Made by a program: the position numbers and the translations under genes | In this document: piece after piece, positions 8,205-16,864 of the stretch | Numbering within the stretch: position 1 is the first letter of the stretch | Layout of the letters: each line of letters begins with the position of its first letter | Source of the DNA: CALMNV01 sp035688975 | Lineage (GTDB): Bacteria; Actinomycetota; Actinomycetes; Actinomycetales; Dermatophilaceae | NCBI RefSeq assembly: GCF_035688975.1 | Contig: NZ_DASSMH010000077.1 | Span: 1-64,000 of the forward strand | DNA length: 64,000 bases | Direction of reading: 5' to 3' | Notes under the pieces: model-generated | Database searches by the model: none | Told to the model about the DNA's origin: nothing | What the model saw: the letters and a program-made list of their open reading frames with translations, nothing else

Positions 8205-9355
8205 GTGCTGTAGGCCGAGTTCTCGTGGACGTAGTCGTGCGTGAGGTCGTTGGTCCAGATGGTCGCCGCGGCCGCTCCGGCGTGCAGGTCCACGACGACG
8301 TGCACCTCGCGCGGCCGCAGGTCCACGAGGGACCGGTCGTCGCCGACGCCGCCTCTGCGGCATACCTGCACGCCGTTCATGGTCACGTCGAGCCGGGCCG
8401 GGTCGAAGGCGGCGCGGGTCGTGCCGACGGCGGCGAGCACCCGGCCCCAGTTGGGGTCGTTGCCGAAGATCGCGCACTTGAAGAGCGCGTTGCGGGCGAT
8501 CGCCCGGGCGACCTCGAGGGCCTCCTCCTCGGTGGCGGCGGAGCGGACCTCGATGGCGATGTCGTGCGTGGCCCCCTCCGCGTCGGCGATGAGCTGACGC
8601 GCCAGGTCGGTGCACACGTCGGTCAGCGCCGCCGTGAGCGGCCCCCGCGGGACGGGCACGCCCGAGGCACCCGAGGCGAGGACCACGACTGTGTCGTTGG
8701 TCGACATGCACGCGTCGGAGTCGATGCGGTCGAACGAGACGGCGGTGGCCGCCCGCAGCGCGGCGCCGAGGTCGTCGGGCTCCACGACGGCGTCCGTCGT
8801 GAGGACGACGAGCATGGTGGCGAGGGCCGGGGCGAGCATGCCCGCCCCCTTGGCCATCCCGGCCAGCGACCAGCCCTCCCCGGCGTGCGCGGCCTCCTTG
8901 GAGACGGTGTCGGTGGTGCGGATCGCGGTGGCCGCGCTCGCATGCCCCTGCGCGCTGAGCTCGGTCACGGCCCGGCCGATGCCGGCGAGGACCTTGTCCA
9001 TCGGCAGCAGCTCGCCGATGAGGCCGGTCGAGCACACCACGACGTCGCCCGCCGACACGTCCAGCAGCCGCGCGACCTGCTCGGCGGTGCGGTGCGTGTC
9101 GGCGAAGCCCTGAGCCCCCGTGCACGCGTTGGCCCCGCCCGAGTTGAGCACCACGGCGTCGACCCGACGATCGGAGACGACCTGCCGCGACCACGTCACC
9201 GGAGCCGCCTCGACACGGTTCGTCGTGAAGACGGCAGCCGCGTGGTGGTCGGGGCCGTCGTTGACGACCAGGGCGAGGTCGGGTGCGCCGCTCGGCTTGA
9301 GGCCGGCGGTCACTCCGGTGGCGCGGAACCCCCTGGGGAGGCTGACCTGGCTCAT
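8201..9355 (-). CDS. argJ: bifunctional glutamate N-acetyltransferase / ornithine acetyltransferase
   Basis: ArgJ recycles the acetyl group from N-acetylornithine to glutamate. The 384-residue precursor self-cleaves into alpha and beta chains at the Ala-Thr bond of ALATMLVVLTTDA, and the new Thr is the nucleophile. The oxyanion Thr segment STGLIGELLP and the C-terminal substrate block NDPNWGRVLAA are present. The start ATG at 9355 overlaps argC by ATGA. This family can be mono- or bifunctional. No argA- or argE-like gene is seen nearby, which favours the cyclic pathway. Confidence 0.95.
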   Translation of the reverse strand: MSQVSLPRGFRATGVTAGLKPSGAPDLALVVNDGPDHHAAAVFTTNRVEAAPVTWSRQVVSDRRVDAVVLNSGGANACTGAQGFADTHRTAEQVARLLDVSAGDVVVCSTGLIGELLPMDKVLAGIGRAVTELSAQGHASAATAIRTTDTVSKEAAHAGEGWSLAGMAKGAGMLAPALATMLVVLTTDAVVEPDDLGAALRAATAVSFDRIDSDACMSTNDTVVVLASGASGVPVPRGPLTAALTDVCTDLARQLIADAEGATHDIAIEVRSAATEEEALEVARAIARNALFKCAIFGNDPNWGRVLAAVGTTRAAFDPARLDVTMNGVQVCRRGGVGDDRSLVDLRPREVHVVVDLHAGAAAATIWTNDLTHDYVHENSAYST

Positions 9356-10395
9356 GGCGCGACTCCGGTGAGGGGCAGGCCGCACGTCTCGTCGAGGCCC
9401 AGGGCGAGGTTGGCGCACTGCACCGCGGCGCCGGCCGTGCCCTTGGTGAGGTTGTCGACCGCCGAGACGACGACGACGCGGCCGGCCCGCTCGTCGACCG
9501 CGACCTGCAGGTGCACGCAGTTGCTGCCCAGCACGTCGGCAGTGCGCGGCCACTGGCCCTCCGGGAGCACGTGGACGAAGGGCTCCGCGGCATACGCCGC
9601 CTCCCACGCCGACCGGACGTCCGCCGGCCGCGCGCCGCCGGCGAGCCGTGCGGTGCACGTGGCGAGGATGCCGCGCGGCATGGGGGCGAGCGTCGGCGTG
9701 AAGGACACGGTCACCGGCGTCCCGGCCGCGCGGGAGAGGTTCTGCTCGATCTCCGGGGTGTGGCGGTGGACGCCGCCGACCCCGTAGGGCGACATGGAGC
9801 CCATCACCTCGGCGCCGAGCAGGTGCGGCTTGAGGGACTTGCCGGCGCCCGACGTGCCGGACGCCGCGACGACGACGACGTCCTCCGGCGCGAGGACGCC
9901 CGCGGCCAGACCGGGGGCCAGGGCGAGGGAGATCCCGGTGGGGTAGCAGCCGGGGACGGCGATGTGCCGGGCGTCCGGGAGCCGGTCGCGTTGGCGTCCG
10001 CCCCCGGCGAGCGGCAGCTCGGGCAGGCCGTAGGGCCAGGAGCCGGCATACGGGCCGTCGTAGAAGGTGGTCCACGCCGACTCGGACTCGAGCCGGAAGT
10101 CGGCTCCGCAGTCGACGATGACGACGTCGCCGGGCAGCTGCTCCGCGAGCGCCGCCGAGTGGCCGTGCGGCAGCGCGAGGAAGACGACCTCGTGCCCGGC
10201 CAGGGTGTCGACGTTCGTCTCCCGCACGACGCGCGTGGCGAGCGGCGTCAGGTGGGGATGCGCGGCGCCGAGCGGCGTGCCGGCGCTGCTGGCGGCCGTG
10301 ACCGCCCCGATCTCGAACGCGGGGTGGGCGAGCAGGAGCCGGAGGATCTCGCCCCCGGCATACCCGCTCGCCCCTGCGACTGCTGCCCTGATCAC
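9352..10395 (-). CDS. argC: N-acetyl-gamma-glutamyl-phosphate reductase
   Basis: NADPH-dependent reduction of N-acetylglutamyl phosphate, first gene of the arg operon. The product of 347 residues starts with the nucleotide-binding AAVAGASGYAGGE. The catalytic cysteine is in VPGCYPTGISLAL, and HRHTPEIEQNLS is a further family block. I chose GTG at 10395 because it gives the family length. An in-frame opening further upstream would run through the inverted repeat and the palindromes. A -10-like TATATT (10404-10409) lies 8 nt before the GTG, so the mRNA is probably leaderless and the ArgR site covers the promoter. Confidence 0.95.
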   Translation of the reverse strand: MIRAAVAGASGYAGGEILRLLLAHPAFEIGAVTAASSAGTPLGAAHPHLTPLATRVVRETNVDTLAGHEVVFLALPHGHSAALAEQLPGDVVIVDCGADFRLESESAWTTFYDGPYAGSWPYGLPELPLAGGGRQRDRLPDARHIAVPGCYPTGISLALAPGLAAGVLAPEDVVVVAASGTSGAGKSLKPHLLGAEVMGSMSPYGVGGVHRHTPEIEQNLSRAAGTPVTVSFTPTLAPMPRGILATCTARLAGGARPADVRSAWEAAYAAEPFVHVLPEGQWPRTADVLGSNCVHLQVAVDERAGRVVVVSAVDNLTKGTAGAAVQCANLALGLDETCGLPLTGVAP

Positions 10396-10396
10396 G

Positions 10397-10422
10397 ATGC
10401 ATGAATATACACGCTCATGCAT
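10397..10422 (-). promoter_or_regulatory. ARG-box-like operator and promoter of the argC operon
   Basis: ATGCATGA (10397-10404) and TCATGCAT (10415-10422) form a perfect 8-bp inverted repeat with a 10-bp spacer. It overlaps the proposed -10 TATATT. The TGAATAT/ATTCATG content resembles ARG boxes recognised by ArgR. argR lies in the same operon. Confidence 0.7.
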
Positions 10423-10433
10423 AACCCTGCCTC

Positions 10434-10453
10434 CCTCCCAGATATCTGGGAGG
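10434..10453. repeat. 20-bp perfect palindrome, copy 1
   Basis: CCTCCCAGATATCTGGGAGG is perfectly self-complementary with no loop. It lies between the pheT stop and the arg operator. Its core is repeated at 10483-10496. It has no T-run and a loopless centre, so it looks more like a protein-binding dyad or a dispersed palindromic repeat than a terminator. Confidence 0.85.
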
Positions 10454-10482
10454 CCAGGTGTCGCCATCACGACATCCCGCCT

Positions 10483-10496
10483 CCCAGATATCTGGG
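10483..10496. repeat. 14-bp palindrome, copy 2
   Basis: CCCAGATATCTGGG repeats the core of the palindrome at 10437-10450 exactly, 46 bp away centre to centre. The flanking bases still match on the left (CCT) but not on the right. Confidence 0.85.
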
Positions 10497-10511
10497 GTGC
10501 GATCGTGGGGG

Positions 10512-13070
10512 TCAGCGCTGGACGGCGCCCGTCGCCGCCGCGGCGGCGGCCACCGCCGCGTCGCGGAAGCCGTTGACCTCCTCGGTCGTAAGGGTCCGGT
10601 CCGGCGCGCGGAACGTGAGGCGGAAGGCCAGGGACCGGTGACCCGGCTCCACGTGCTCGCCCTCGTAGAGGTCGAAGAGCGCGACGGCCTCGAGGTCGGT
10701 CCCGGCACCCTCCCGCAGCGCCGCCTCGACGTCGGCGGCCGGCACGTCCCGGCGCACGAGGAGCGCGACGTCGGTGTGCGCGGGCGGGTAGGTCGAGAAG
10801 GAGCGGGCCTGCACCGGGCCGGCGCTCGCCGCAGTGAGCACGTCGAGGTCGATCTCGGCGGCGACCGTGCGGGGCGGCAGCTCCAGGGCCGCGAGCACCT
10901 TGGGGTGCAGCTCACCGGCGTGGCCGACGAGGGTGCCGTCGGGCAGCGCGACGCGGGCACACCGGCCCGGGTGCCACGGGGCGTGCACGTCCCCCGAGAC
11001 GACGACCGGCACGGCAAGGGCCGCGCCCACGGTGCGCACCGCGGCGACCACGTCGGTCCAGTCCGCGGGCCGCCCGCCGCCCCACCAACCGGCCGGCTCG
11101 GCCAGGCCCGTGGCGACGACCGCGGCGTGGCGCGGCTGCGCGGGGACGGCGGCATACAGCTGCTCGAGCACCGCGTCGTCGGGCCGGGCCGCGATGCCGG
11201 GCACGGGTGCGGTGCGCAACGGGCCGCCCGGGCGGAAGACCAGCCCCAGCTCGAAGAGCGCGACGTCCTTGAAACCGCGGGAGACGTTGCGGCGCAGGGC
11301 GTCGACGAGGGTGCCGAGCACGCTCGTGCGCAGCAGGGGGCGCTCCTCGGAGAGCGGGTTCGCGAGGCGCACCGCGGCGCGCCGGTCGTCGTCGGCGGGA
11401 AGCTGCAGCTGGTCCGCGAGCTCCGCCGACACGAAGGGGTAGGTGAGCACCTCGGTGAAGCCTGCGCCGGCGAGCGCGTCGGCGACCGTGCGGCGCACCC
11501 GCTGCCCGTGGGTGAGGCCCTGGCCGTTGCTCGGCGTGGGCACGACGGAGGGGATGGAGTTGTAGCCGTCGATGCGGGCCACCTCCTCCGCGTAGTCCGG
11601 CCCGGGTGAGTCGTGGTCGAGGTCGGGCCGCCAGGACGGAGGGGTGACGAGCACGTGCTGCGGGTCGGCGGGGTCGTCCTCGACGGTGCAGCCGAGGTCG
11701 CGCAGGATCGTCACGACGCGCTCGCGGGGGTAGTCGAGCCCGACGATGCGGGTGGGCTCCGTGACGTCGAGTCGGTATGCCGCCCGCGGCGTCGTCCGGT
11801 CGACGTCCGTGACGGCCGGGTCGGCGGTGCCACCGCCGAACTCGACCAGCAGGTCGACGGCCAGCTGGGCGGCCGCCGGAGCCACCTGCGGGTCGACGCC
11901 GCGCTCGAAACGCTTGGAGGCCTCGGTGACGAGCCGGTGCCGCCGGGAGGAGCGAGCGATTGTCGTGGGGTCGAAGTGGGCGGACTCGATGAGGACGTCG
12001 GTCGTCGCGTCGTCCACCTCGGAGGACGCGCCGCCCATGACCCCGGCGATGGCGAGGAGGTGCTCGCCGCCGTCGGTGATGAGCAGGTCCTCCGGGCTGA
12101 GCTCGCGCTTGACGTCGTCGAGCGTGGCCAGGCGCTCCCCCGGGCGGGCCCGGCGCACGACGATGGAGCCGGAGAGCTTGTCGACGTCGAAGGCGTGCAG
12201 CGGCTGGCCCACGGCGAGCATGACGTAGTTGGTGACGTCCACGGCGAGCGAGATCGGGCGCATGCCCATCTGCGTGAGGCGGCGCTGCATCCACGGCGGG
12301 GACGGCCGCGTCGGGTCGATGCCCCGCACGATGCGGGCGACGTAGCGGTCGCAGCCAGGGCGCCCCTCGAGCGGCGCGTCGTCCTCGAGCCGCACGGCAT
12401 ACCCACCCTCGTTGGGGGGCGGCCAGCGGACGTCCGCCGGGTCGCGGAAGCCGCCGGGGGGGCTGCCCTGGGAGTGCCAGTACTCCCGAGCGAGACCACG
12501 GACCGAGAAGCAGTAGCCGCGGTCCGGAGTGACGTTGACCTCGACGGTCTCCTCGCCGAGCCCAAGGAGGGCGACGGCGTCGTCTCCCGGTCGGAGGCCG
12601 GCCGCCACCTCCTCACCCAGGAGCCGGGGCAGCACGATGATGCCGGCGTGGTCGTGGCCGAGGCCGATCTCGTCCTCGGCACAGATCATGCCGTTGGACA
12701 TCCGGCCGTAGGTCCTGCGCGACGAGATCTCGAAGCCCCCGGCGAGGACCGCTCCGGGCAGCGCCACGACGACGAGGTCGCCCACGGCGAAGTTCGTTGC
12801 GCCGCAGACGATCTCCTGGGCACTGCCCTCGCTGACGCGCTGGCCGTGCTCCCCGACGTCGACGGTGCAGTAGCGGATCGGCTTGCCGTTCCTCTGGACC
12901 TGCTCCTCGAAGTCGAGGACCCGGCCGACGACGAGGGGCCCGGCGATGTCGCCGCCGTGCAGGTCCTCCTCCTCGAGTCCGACGCTGACGAGGCTCGCCG
13001 CCACGTCGGCGCCGGTCGCCCCCGGGGCGAGGTCGGCGTATTCCGCGAGCCAGGTGAGGGGCGCACGCAT
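10512..13070 (-). CDS. pheT: phenylalanyl-tRNA synthetase beta subunit
   Basis: Editing and tRNA-binding subunit of the alpha2-beta2 PheRS, 852 residues. In order: an N-terminal MRAPLTWLAEY start, a tRNA-binding EMAP-like domain (residues 40-155), B3/B4 editing domains, B5, and a C-terminal anticodon-binding domain (FDX-ACB, last 95 residues, DVALLVRRDVPAADVEA). The ATG at 13070 follows the pheS stop by 1 nt. The coding frame stays open upstream into pheS, but the conserved N-terminus fixes this start. Confidence 0.96.
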   Translation of the reverse strand: MRAPLTWLAEYADLAPGATGADVAASLVSVGLEEEDLHGGDIAGPLVVGRVLDFEEQVQRNGKPIRYCTVDVGEHGQRVSEGSAQEIVCGATNFAVGDLVVVALPGAVLAGGFEISSRRTYGRMSNGMICAEDEIGLGHDHAGIIVLPRLLGEEVAAGLRPGDDAVALLGLGEETVEVNVTPDRGYCFSVRGLAREYWHSQGSPPGGFRDPADVRWPPPNEGGYAVRLEDDAPLEGRPGCDRYVARIVRGIDPTRPSPPWMQRRLTQMGMRPISLAVDVTNYVMLAVGQPLHAFDVDKLSGSIVVRRARPGERLATLDDVKRELSPEDLLITDGGEHLLAIAGVMGGASSEVDDATTDVLIESAHFDPTTIARSSRRHRLVTEASKRFERGVDPQVAPAAAQLAVDLLVEFGGGTADPAVTDVDRTTPRAAYRLDVTEPTRIVGLDYPRERVVTILRDLGCTVEDDPADPQHVLVTPPSWRPDLDHDSPGPDYAEEVARIDGYNSIPSVVPTPSNGQGLTHGQRVRRTVADALAGAGFTEVLTYPFVSAELADQLQLPADDDRRAAVRLANPLSEERPLLRTSVLGTLVDALRRNVSRGFKDVALFELGLVFRPGGPLRTAPVPGIAARPDDAVLEQLYAAVPAQPRHAAVVATGLAEPAGWWGGGRPADWTDVVAAVRTVGAALAVPVVVSGDVHAPWHPGRCARVALPDGTLVGHAGELHPKVLAALELPPRTVAAEIDLDVLTAASAGPVQARSFSTYPPAHTDVALLVRRDVPAADVEAALREGAGTDLEAVALFDLYEGEHVEPGHRSLAFRLTFRAPDRTLTTEEVNGFRDAAVAAAAAATGAVQR

Positions 13071-13071
13071 G

Positions 13072-14181
13072 TCAGATCTCCCTGCCGAACTGCTGCGAGA
13101 AGCGGACGTCGCCCTCGACCATGTCGTGCATACCCTGGACGCCGTGGCGAAGCATGAGCGCCCTCTCGATGCCGAGCCCGAAGGCGAACCCCGAGTAGAC
13201 GTCGGGGTCGATGCCGCACGCGCGCAGCACCTTGCGGTTGACCATGCCGGAGCCGCCGAGCTCGATCCAGCCCGAGCCACCGCACGTCCGGCACGTGGCC
13301 CCGGGGGCGGAGTCGCCGGACCCGTGGCACGCGAAGCAGACGAAGTCGGTCTCCATGCTGGGCTCCGTGAAGGGGAAGTACGACGCGCGCACCCGCGTGC
13401 GGGTGCCCTCCCCGAACATCGCCCGCACGAAGGCGTCGAGGGCGCCGCGCAGGTGGGCCATGGTCAGGCCCTTGTCGACGGCGAGGCACTCGATCTGGTG
13501 GAAGACCGGCGTGTGCGTGGCGTCGAGGTCGTCGGTGCGAAAGACCTTGCCCGGTGCGACGACGTAGATGGGCGGCTCCTGCTCGAGCATGGTGCGGATC
13601 TGCACGGGCGAGGTCTGGGTGCGCAGCACCAGCCCGGAGTCCACCGGGTCGAGGAAGAACGTGTCCTGCATCTGGCGGGCCGGGTGGTCCGGGCCGAGGT
13701 TGAGCGCGTCGAAGTTGAGCCACTCGGACTCGAGCTCGGGGCCCTCGGCCACCTCCCAGCCCATGGCGACGAAGGTGTCGGCGAGCCGCTGGGCGACGAG
13801 CTCGATGGGGTGCCTGGCGCCGAGCGGCCGCCGCAGGGCCGGCACCGTGACGTCGACGCGCTCGTCGACGAGGATCCGCTCGTCGCGCTCGGCCTCGAGC
13901 TCGGCCTGGCGCGCGGCGAGGGCGGCGGTGACCCGACCGCGGGCCTGCCCGACGCGCTTGCCCGCGTCGGCCTTGGCGCTCGGCGGCAGCGCGCCGATCT
14001 CCCGGTTGGCGAGGGCGAGCGGGCTCCGCTCCCCCTGGGAGGCGATCCGGACCGCCTTCAGCTCATCGAGCGTGCTGGCCCCCTCGATGGCGGCCAGCGC
14101 CTCGGCCACCGCGGCGTCGATGCTCGCAGGGTCGAGCGCCGAGACCTCGACCGGGTCGTAGTTCGTGTTGGGTCCGGACAT
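13072..14181 (-). CDS. pheS: phenylalanyl-tRNA synthetase alpha subunit
   Basis: Catalytic class II subunit charging tRNA-Phe, 369 residues. An N-terminal coiled coil (residues 10-100) precedes the catalytic domain with HPARQMQDTFF, RTQTSPVQIR and GLGIERALML. A zinc-ribbon-like insertion CFACHGSG...CRTCGGSGWIE near residues 285-310 is characteristic of actinobacterial PheS. The start ATG at 14181 gives the usual N-terminus; the frame is open 63 nt further upstream without a better start. Confidence 0.96.
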   Translation of the reverse strand: MSGPNTNYDPVEVSALDPASIDAAVAEALAAIEGASTLDELKAVRIASQGERSPLALANREIGALPPSAKADAGKRVGQARGRVTAALAARQAELEAERDERILVDERVDVTVPALRRPLGARHPIELVAQRLADTFVAMGWEVAEGPELESEWLNFDALNLGPDHPARQMQDTFFLDPVDSGLVLRTQTSPVQIRTMLEQEPPIYVVAPGKVFRTDDLDATHTPVFHQIECLAVDKGLTMAHLRGALDAFVRAMFGEGTRTRVRASYFPFTEPSMETDFVCFACHGSGDSAPGATCRTCGGSGWIELGGSGMVNRKVLRACGIDPDVYSGFAFGLGIERALMLRHGVQGMHDMVEGDVRFSQQFGREI

Positions 14182-14267
14182 CGGGCTGCGTTCACTGCTC
14201 TCGGTCGGGGCTACGGGGGACCCGTCACGACGGCGTGTCGGCACTGCGGGCCGGACCGGCGGTGGGA

Positions 14268-14290
14268 TCGCCCCTGCAGTCTAGGGGCGA
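14268..14290 (-). terminator. hairpin between the histidine kinase and pheS
   Basis: A perfect 8-bp stem TCGCCCCT/AGGGGCGA (14268-14275 with 14283-14290, 7-nt loop) lies 27 nt past the kinase stop and 87 nt before pheS. It has no T-run. It may end the kinase mRNA or act as a pheST leader structure. Confidence 0.45.
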
Positions 14291-14316
14291 GGCTCGCACA
14301 GCGGCCCGAGGGACCA

Positions 14317-15426
14317 CTAGCCGGTGGCGAAGTGGCCAGGGATGCCCTCGGGAAGCCGGACGATGAAGCGCGCCCCGCCGCTGCCCGAGCTCGCGATGTC
14401 GATCCGCCCGCCGTGGGCCCGCACGAGCCCGTTGGCGACGTAGAGGCCGAGGCCGGTGCCGGCGTTGTCCGGGCCGTGCCAGAAGCGGCCGAAGATCTTC
14501 TCGCGGTCGTCCTCGGGTATGCCGTTCCCATGGTCGTCGACGAGGACGACGACCCCGCCCCGCTCCTCGGCGTCGCGGTCCACGGTCACGTCCACCGCGC
14601 CCTCCCCGTGCTGGACGGCATTCTCGATGAGGTTGAAGAAGACCTGGTCGAGCCGGTCGGCGTCCGCCCACAGCTCGGGCAGCCCGGCGGCCTCGGCGCC
14701 GGGGCCCCGGTGTAGCCGGATCGTGCCGGGATGGCGGCCGAGCTCGTTGCGCACGACGTGCCGGGCGAGCAGCTGCTCGAGGTCGACCGGGCCAAGGCGC
14801 AGGTTGAGCCGGTCGGAGTCGAGGCGGGAGATGTCGAGCAGCTCGGCGATGAGCCGGGTCAGCCGGGTCGCGTCGGCTTCGATCGTCTCGATCATGAGCC
14901 GCTTCTGGTCGTCGCTGAACCGGTGCCAGCGGCGCAGCAGGCTGCTCGTGAAGCCCATGACCGACGTCAGAGGAGCCCGCAGCTCGTGGGCGACGGTGGA
15001 CAGCACCGTCGCCTGGTCGCGCTCGGCACGCAGTCGCGCCTCGGCGTCCCGGAGGCCGAGCATGAGGCGCTGCACGGGGCCCCCGCGCTCGGCACGCACG
15101 TACCGGGCGGTGACGAGCACCTCGCGGCCGTCGCGGGCGACGAGCAGCTTCTCCCGGTGCCCGGTGCGGGTCGCCAGCCCGTTCCACGGGTCGGTGCGGG
15201 CCCACCAGTCGCGGCCGTACTTGTCGGCGAGCGGCAAGGCGTCGGTCACGTGCCGGCCGACGAGGTCGGCCGCAGAGCACTCGAGGATGCGCAGGGCCTC
15301 GGCGTTGACGAACCCGATGCACCCGTTGGCGGAGACGACGACCAGCCCGTCAGGAAGCTGCTCCCAGAGCTCGCTGCCCGTTGGCTCCGTGCTGGGCTCC
15401 TCGGGGAGCGGGTCGCCGGGCTGCAT
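14317..15426 (-). CDS. cytoplasmic PAS-domain sensor histidine kinase
   Basis: Two-component sensor kinase of 369 residues without a signal peptide or membrane segment. A PAS domain spans about residues 20-130. It is followed by HisKA with the phospho-acceptor in STVAHELRAPLTSVMG and HATPase_c with the N box FFNLIENAVQHG, G1 DDHGNGIPED and G2 GTGLGLYVANGL. I chose ATG 15426 because a -10-like TATCCT (15434-15439) sits 7 nt upstream, as for a leaderless mRNA. The alternative GTG at 15474 overlaps the upstream stop as GTGA and adds 16 residues. No response regulator is adjacent, so this is an orphan kinase; the signal is unknown. Confidence 0.88.
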   Translation of the reverse strand: MQPGDPLPEEPSTEPTGSELWEQLPDGLVVVSANGCIGFVNAEALRILECSAADLVGRHVTDALPLADKYGRDWWARTDPWNGLATRTGHREKLLVARDGREVLVTARYVRAERGGPVQRLMLGLRDAEARLRAERDQATVLSTVAHELRAPLTSVMGFTSSLLRRWHRFSDDQKRLMIETIEADATRLTRLIAELLDISRLDSDRLNLRLGPVDLEQLLARHVVRNELGRHPGTIRLHRGPGAEAAGLPELWADADRLDQVFFNLIENAVQHGEGAVDVTVDRDAEERGGVVVLVDDHGNGIPEDDREKIFGRFWHGPDNAGTGLGLYVANGLVRAHGGRIDIASSGSGGARFIVRLPEGIPGHFATG

Positions 15427-15470
15427 GCTGTGCAGGATAGCGACGAAACCGGCACCGGCCGCGGGGCCGT

Positions 15471-16271
15471 TCACGTGGACCGGCGCGCCTCGGCCGACGC
15501 GTAGAGGCAGAGGGTGGCCGCCATGGCGAGGTTGAGGGACTCGGCCCGCCCGTAGATGGGCACCCGCACCACCTCGTCGCAGGCGTCGCGCACCTCAGGC
15601 AGCAGGCCCCATGCCTCGTTGCCCATGACCCACGCATGCGCCCGGCGCAGGTCGACCTCGGGCAGGAGCGTCGGTCCCGCCCCGTCGGCGGCGAGCAGCG
15701 CGACGCCCGCGTCGCGCAGCGCAGCAAGGATCGCCGCGACGGGGACGCCCACGACGACGGGCACGTGGAAGAGCGAGCCTGCGGTGGAGCGGACGACCTT
15801 GGGGCTGTGGACGTCGACGCTCGCGTCGCTGACCACGACGAGGTCGGCGCCCGCCGCGTCCGCCCCGCGGATCACGGTGCCCGCGTTGCCCGGGTCGCGC
15901 ACGTGCGTGAGCACGCACACGAGCCCGGCCGGGGGCAGCGCGGCCACGGCCCGCTGGAGCGGGACGTCCACCGGACGGCATACGGCGGCGAGGCCCTGCG
16001 GCGACTCCGTGTCGCACATGGCGGCGAGCACCTCGGGCGTCACCTCCGAGACGGCCAGGCCGGCCGCCGCGGCCACCTCGACGATGGGGCGGTGCCGGGC
16101 GGCCGCCTCGGCGGTGACGAAGACGTCACGGACGAGCTCGGGGCGGCAGCGCACGGCCTCACGCACCGCCTGGGGCCCCTCGGCGAGGAACAGACCCGTG
16201 CGCGAACGCGCAGAGCGCCGGGACAGCGCCCGCACGGCCTTGACCCGATCGGATCGGGGGTTGGTCAGCAC
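15471..16271 (-). CDS. TrmH/SpoU family RNA 2'-O-methyltransferase (RlmB-like)
   Basis: SAM-dependent ribose methyltransferase of 266 residues, probably acting on 23S rRNA. An N-terminal substrate-binding domain (residues 5-80, with FLAEGPQAVREA) precedes the SPOUT trefoil-knot domain. Motif 1 is LTHVRDPGNAGTVIR, motif 2 VMGNEAWGL and motif 3 IYGRAESLNLAMAA. The GTG at 16271 starts the conserved LTNPRSDRVKAVRAL segment. It follows rplT after 58 nt, which is the standard actinobacterial order infC-rpmI-rplT-methyltransferase-pheST. Confidence 0.92.
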   Translation of the reverse strand: MLTNPRSDRVKAVRALSRRSARSRTGLFLAEGPQAVREAVRCRPELVRDVFVTAEAAARHRPIVEVAAAAGLAVSEVTPEVLAAMCDTESPQGLAAVCRPVDVPLQRAVAALPPAGLVCVLTHVRDPGNAGTVIRGADAAGADLVVVSDASVDVHSPKVVRSTAGSLFHVPVVVGVPVAAILAALRDAGVALLAADGAGPTLLPEVDLRRAHAWVMGNEAWGLLPEVRDACDEVVRVPIYGRAESLNLAMAATLCLYASAEARRST

Positions 16272-16329
16272 GGCTGCCCCGTGGCGAGCCAGTGGGGGTG
16301 GCGCGGTCCCGGCGCGGTGCGTCGGGTGC

Positions 16330-16725
16330 TCAGGCGGCGTCGCCGGCGGCCTTGACGGCCCCGGTCGCGGCCGGGACGTTGGCCCGGGAGACCTCGACGA
16401 GCGCGGCGAACGCCGGGGCGTCGTTGACGGCGAGGTCGGCGAGGATCTTGCGGTCGACCTCGACACCTGCCGCCTTGAGGCCCTGCATGAACCGGTTGTA
16501 GGTCATGCCGTTGGCGCGGGCGCCCGCGTTGATCCGCTGGATCCACAGGCGGCGGAAGTCGCCCTTCCTGGCGCGCCGGTCACGGTAGGCGTAGCCGAGC
16601 GAGTGGGTGACCTGCTCCTTGGCCTTGCGGTAGAGACGGGACCGCTGACCGCGGTAGCCGCTCGCGCGCTCGAGAACGACGCGACGCTTCTTCTGGGCGT
16701 TGACTGCGCGCTTCACGCGTGCCAC
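16330..16725 (-). CDS. rplT: 50S ribosomal protein L20
   Basis: Early 23S rRNA-binding assembly protein, 131 residues. It starts ARVKRAVNAQKKRRVVLE and carries SRLYRKAKEQ and IQRINAGAR. The C-terminal extension after residue 115 is Ala/Val rich. The start is GTG at 16725 with AAGGAG 6 nt upstream. A branched inverted repeat directly precedes it (16748-16793), see that entry. In other bacteria L20 is an autoregulator of this operon. Confidence 0.98.
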   Translation of the reverse strand: MARVKRAVNAQKKRRVVLERASGYRGQRSRLYRKAKEQVTHSLGYAYRDRRARKGDFRRLWIQRINAGARANGMTYNRFMQGLKAAGVEVDRKILADLAVNDAPAFAALVEVSRANVPAATGAVKAAGDAA

Positions 16726-16747
16726 GGGAACTCCTTTTCGACGAATC

Positions 16748-16793
16748 GCCGATGCCTGCGACCGGGCAGACCCGGTCGGCCGTGCACATCGGC
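16748..16793 (-). promoter_or_regulatory. structured rpmI-rplT intercistronic element
   Basis: GCCGATG (16748-16754) pairs with CATCGGC (16787-16793). Inside it CGACCGGG (16759-16766) pairs with CCCGGTCG (16771-16778) over a 4-nt loop. A further small hairpin lies at 16812-16827. The element sits about 10 nt from the rplT ribosome binding site. L20 is known to repress its own mRNA through structured sites in other phyla, so an autoregulatory target is plausible; this is inference. Confidence 0.45.
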
Positions 16794-16864
16794 CTCTGCT
16801 GGGGAAAACGTCGTGCCGGTCGGCACGAGGGTGCCGCGGCCCGGGACCGGGCGCGGCGGCCGGC

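Noticed and set aside
10512..13280. Longer PheT starting at 13280
   Set aside because: The extra 70 residues are an off-frame reading of pheS; the conserved PheT start MRAPLTWLAEY is at 13070.
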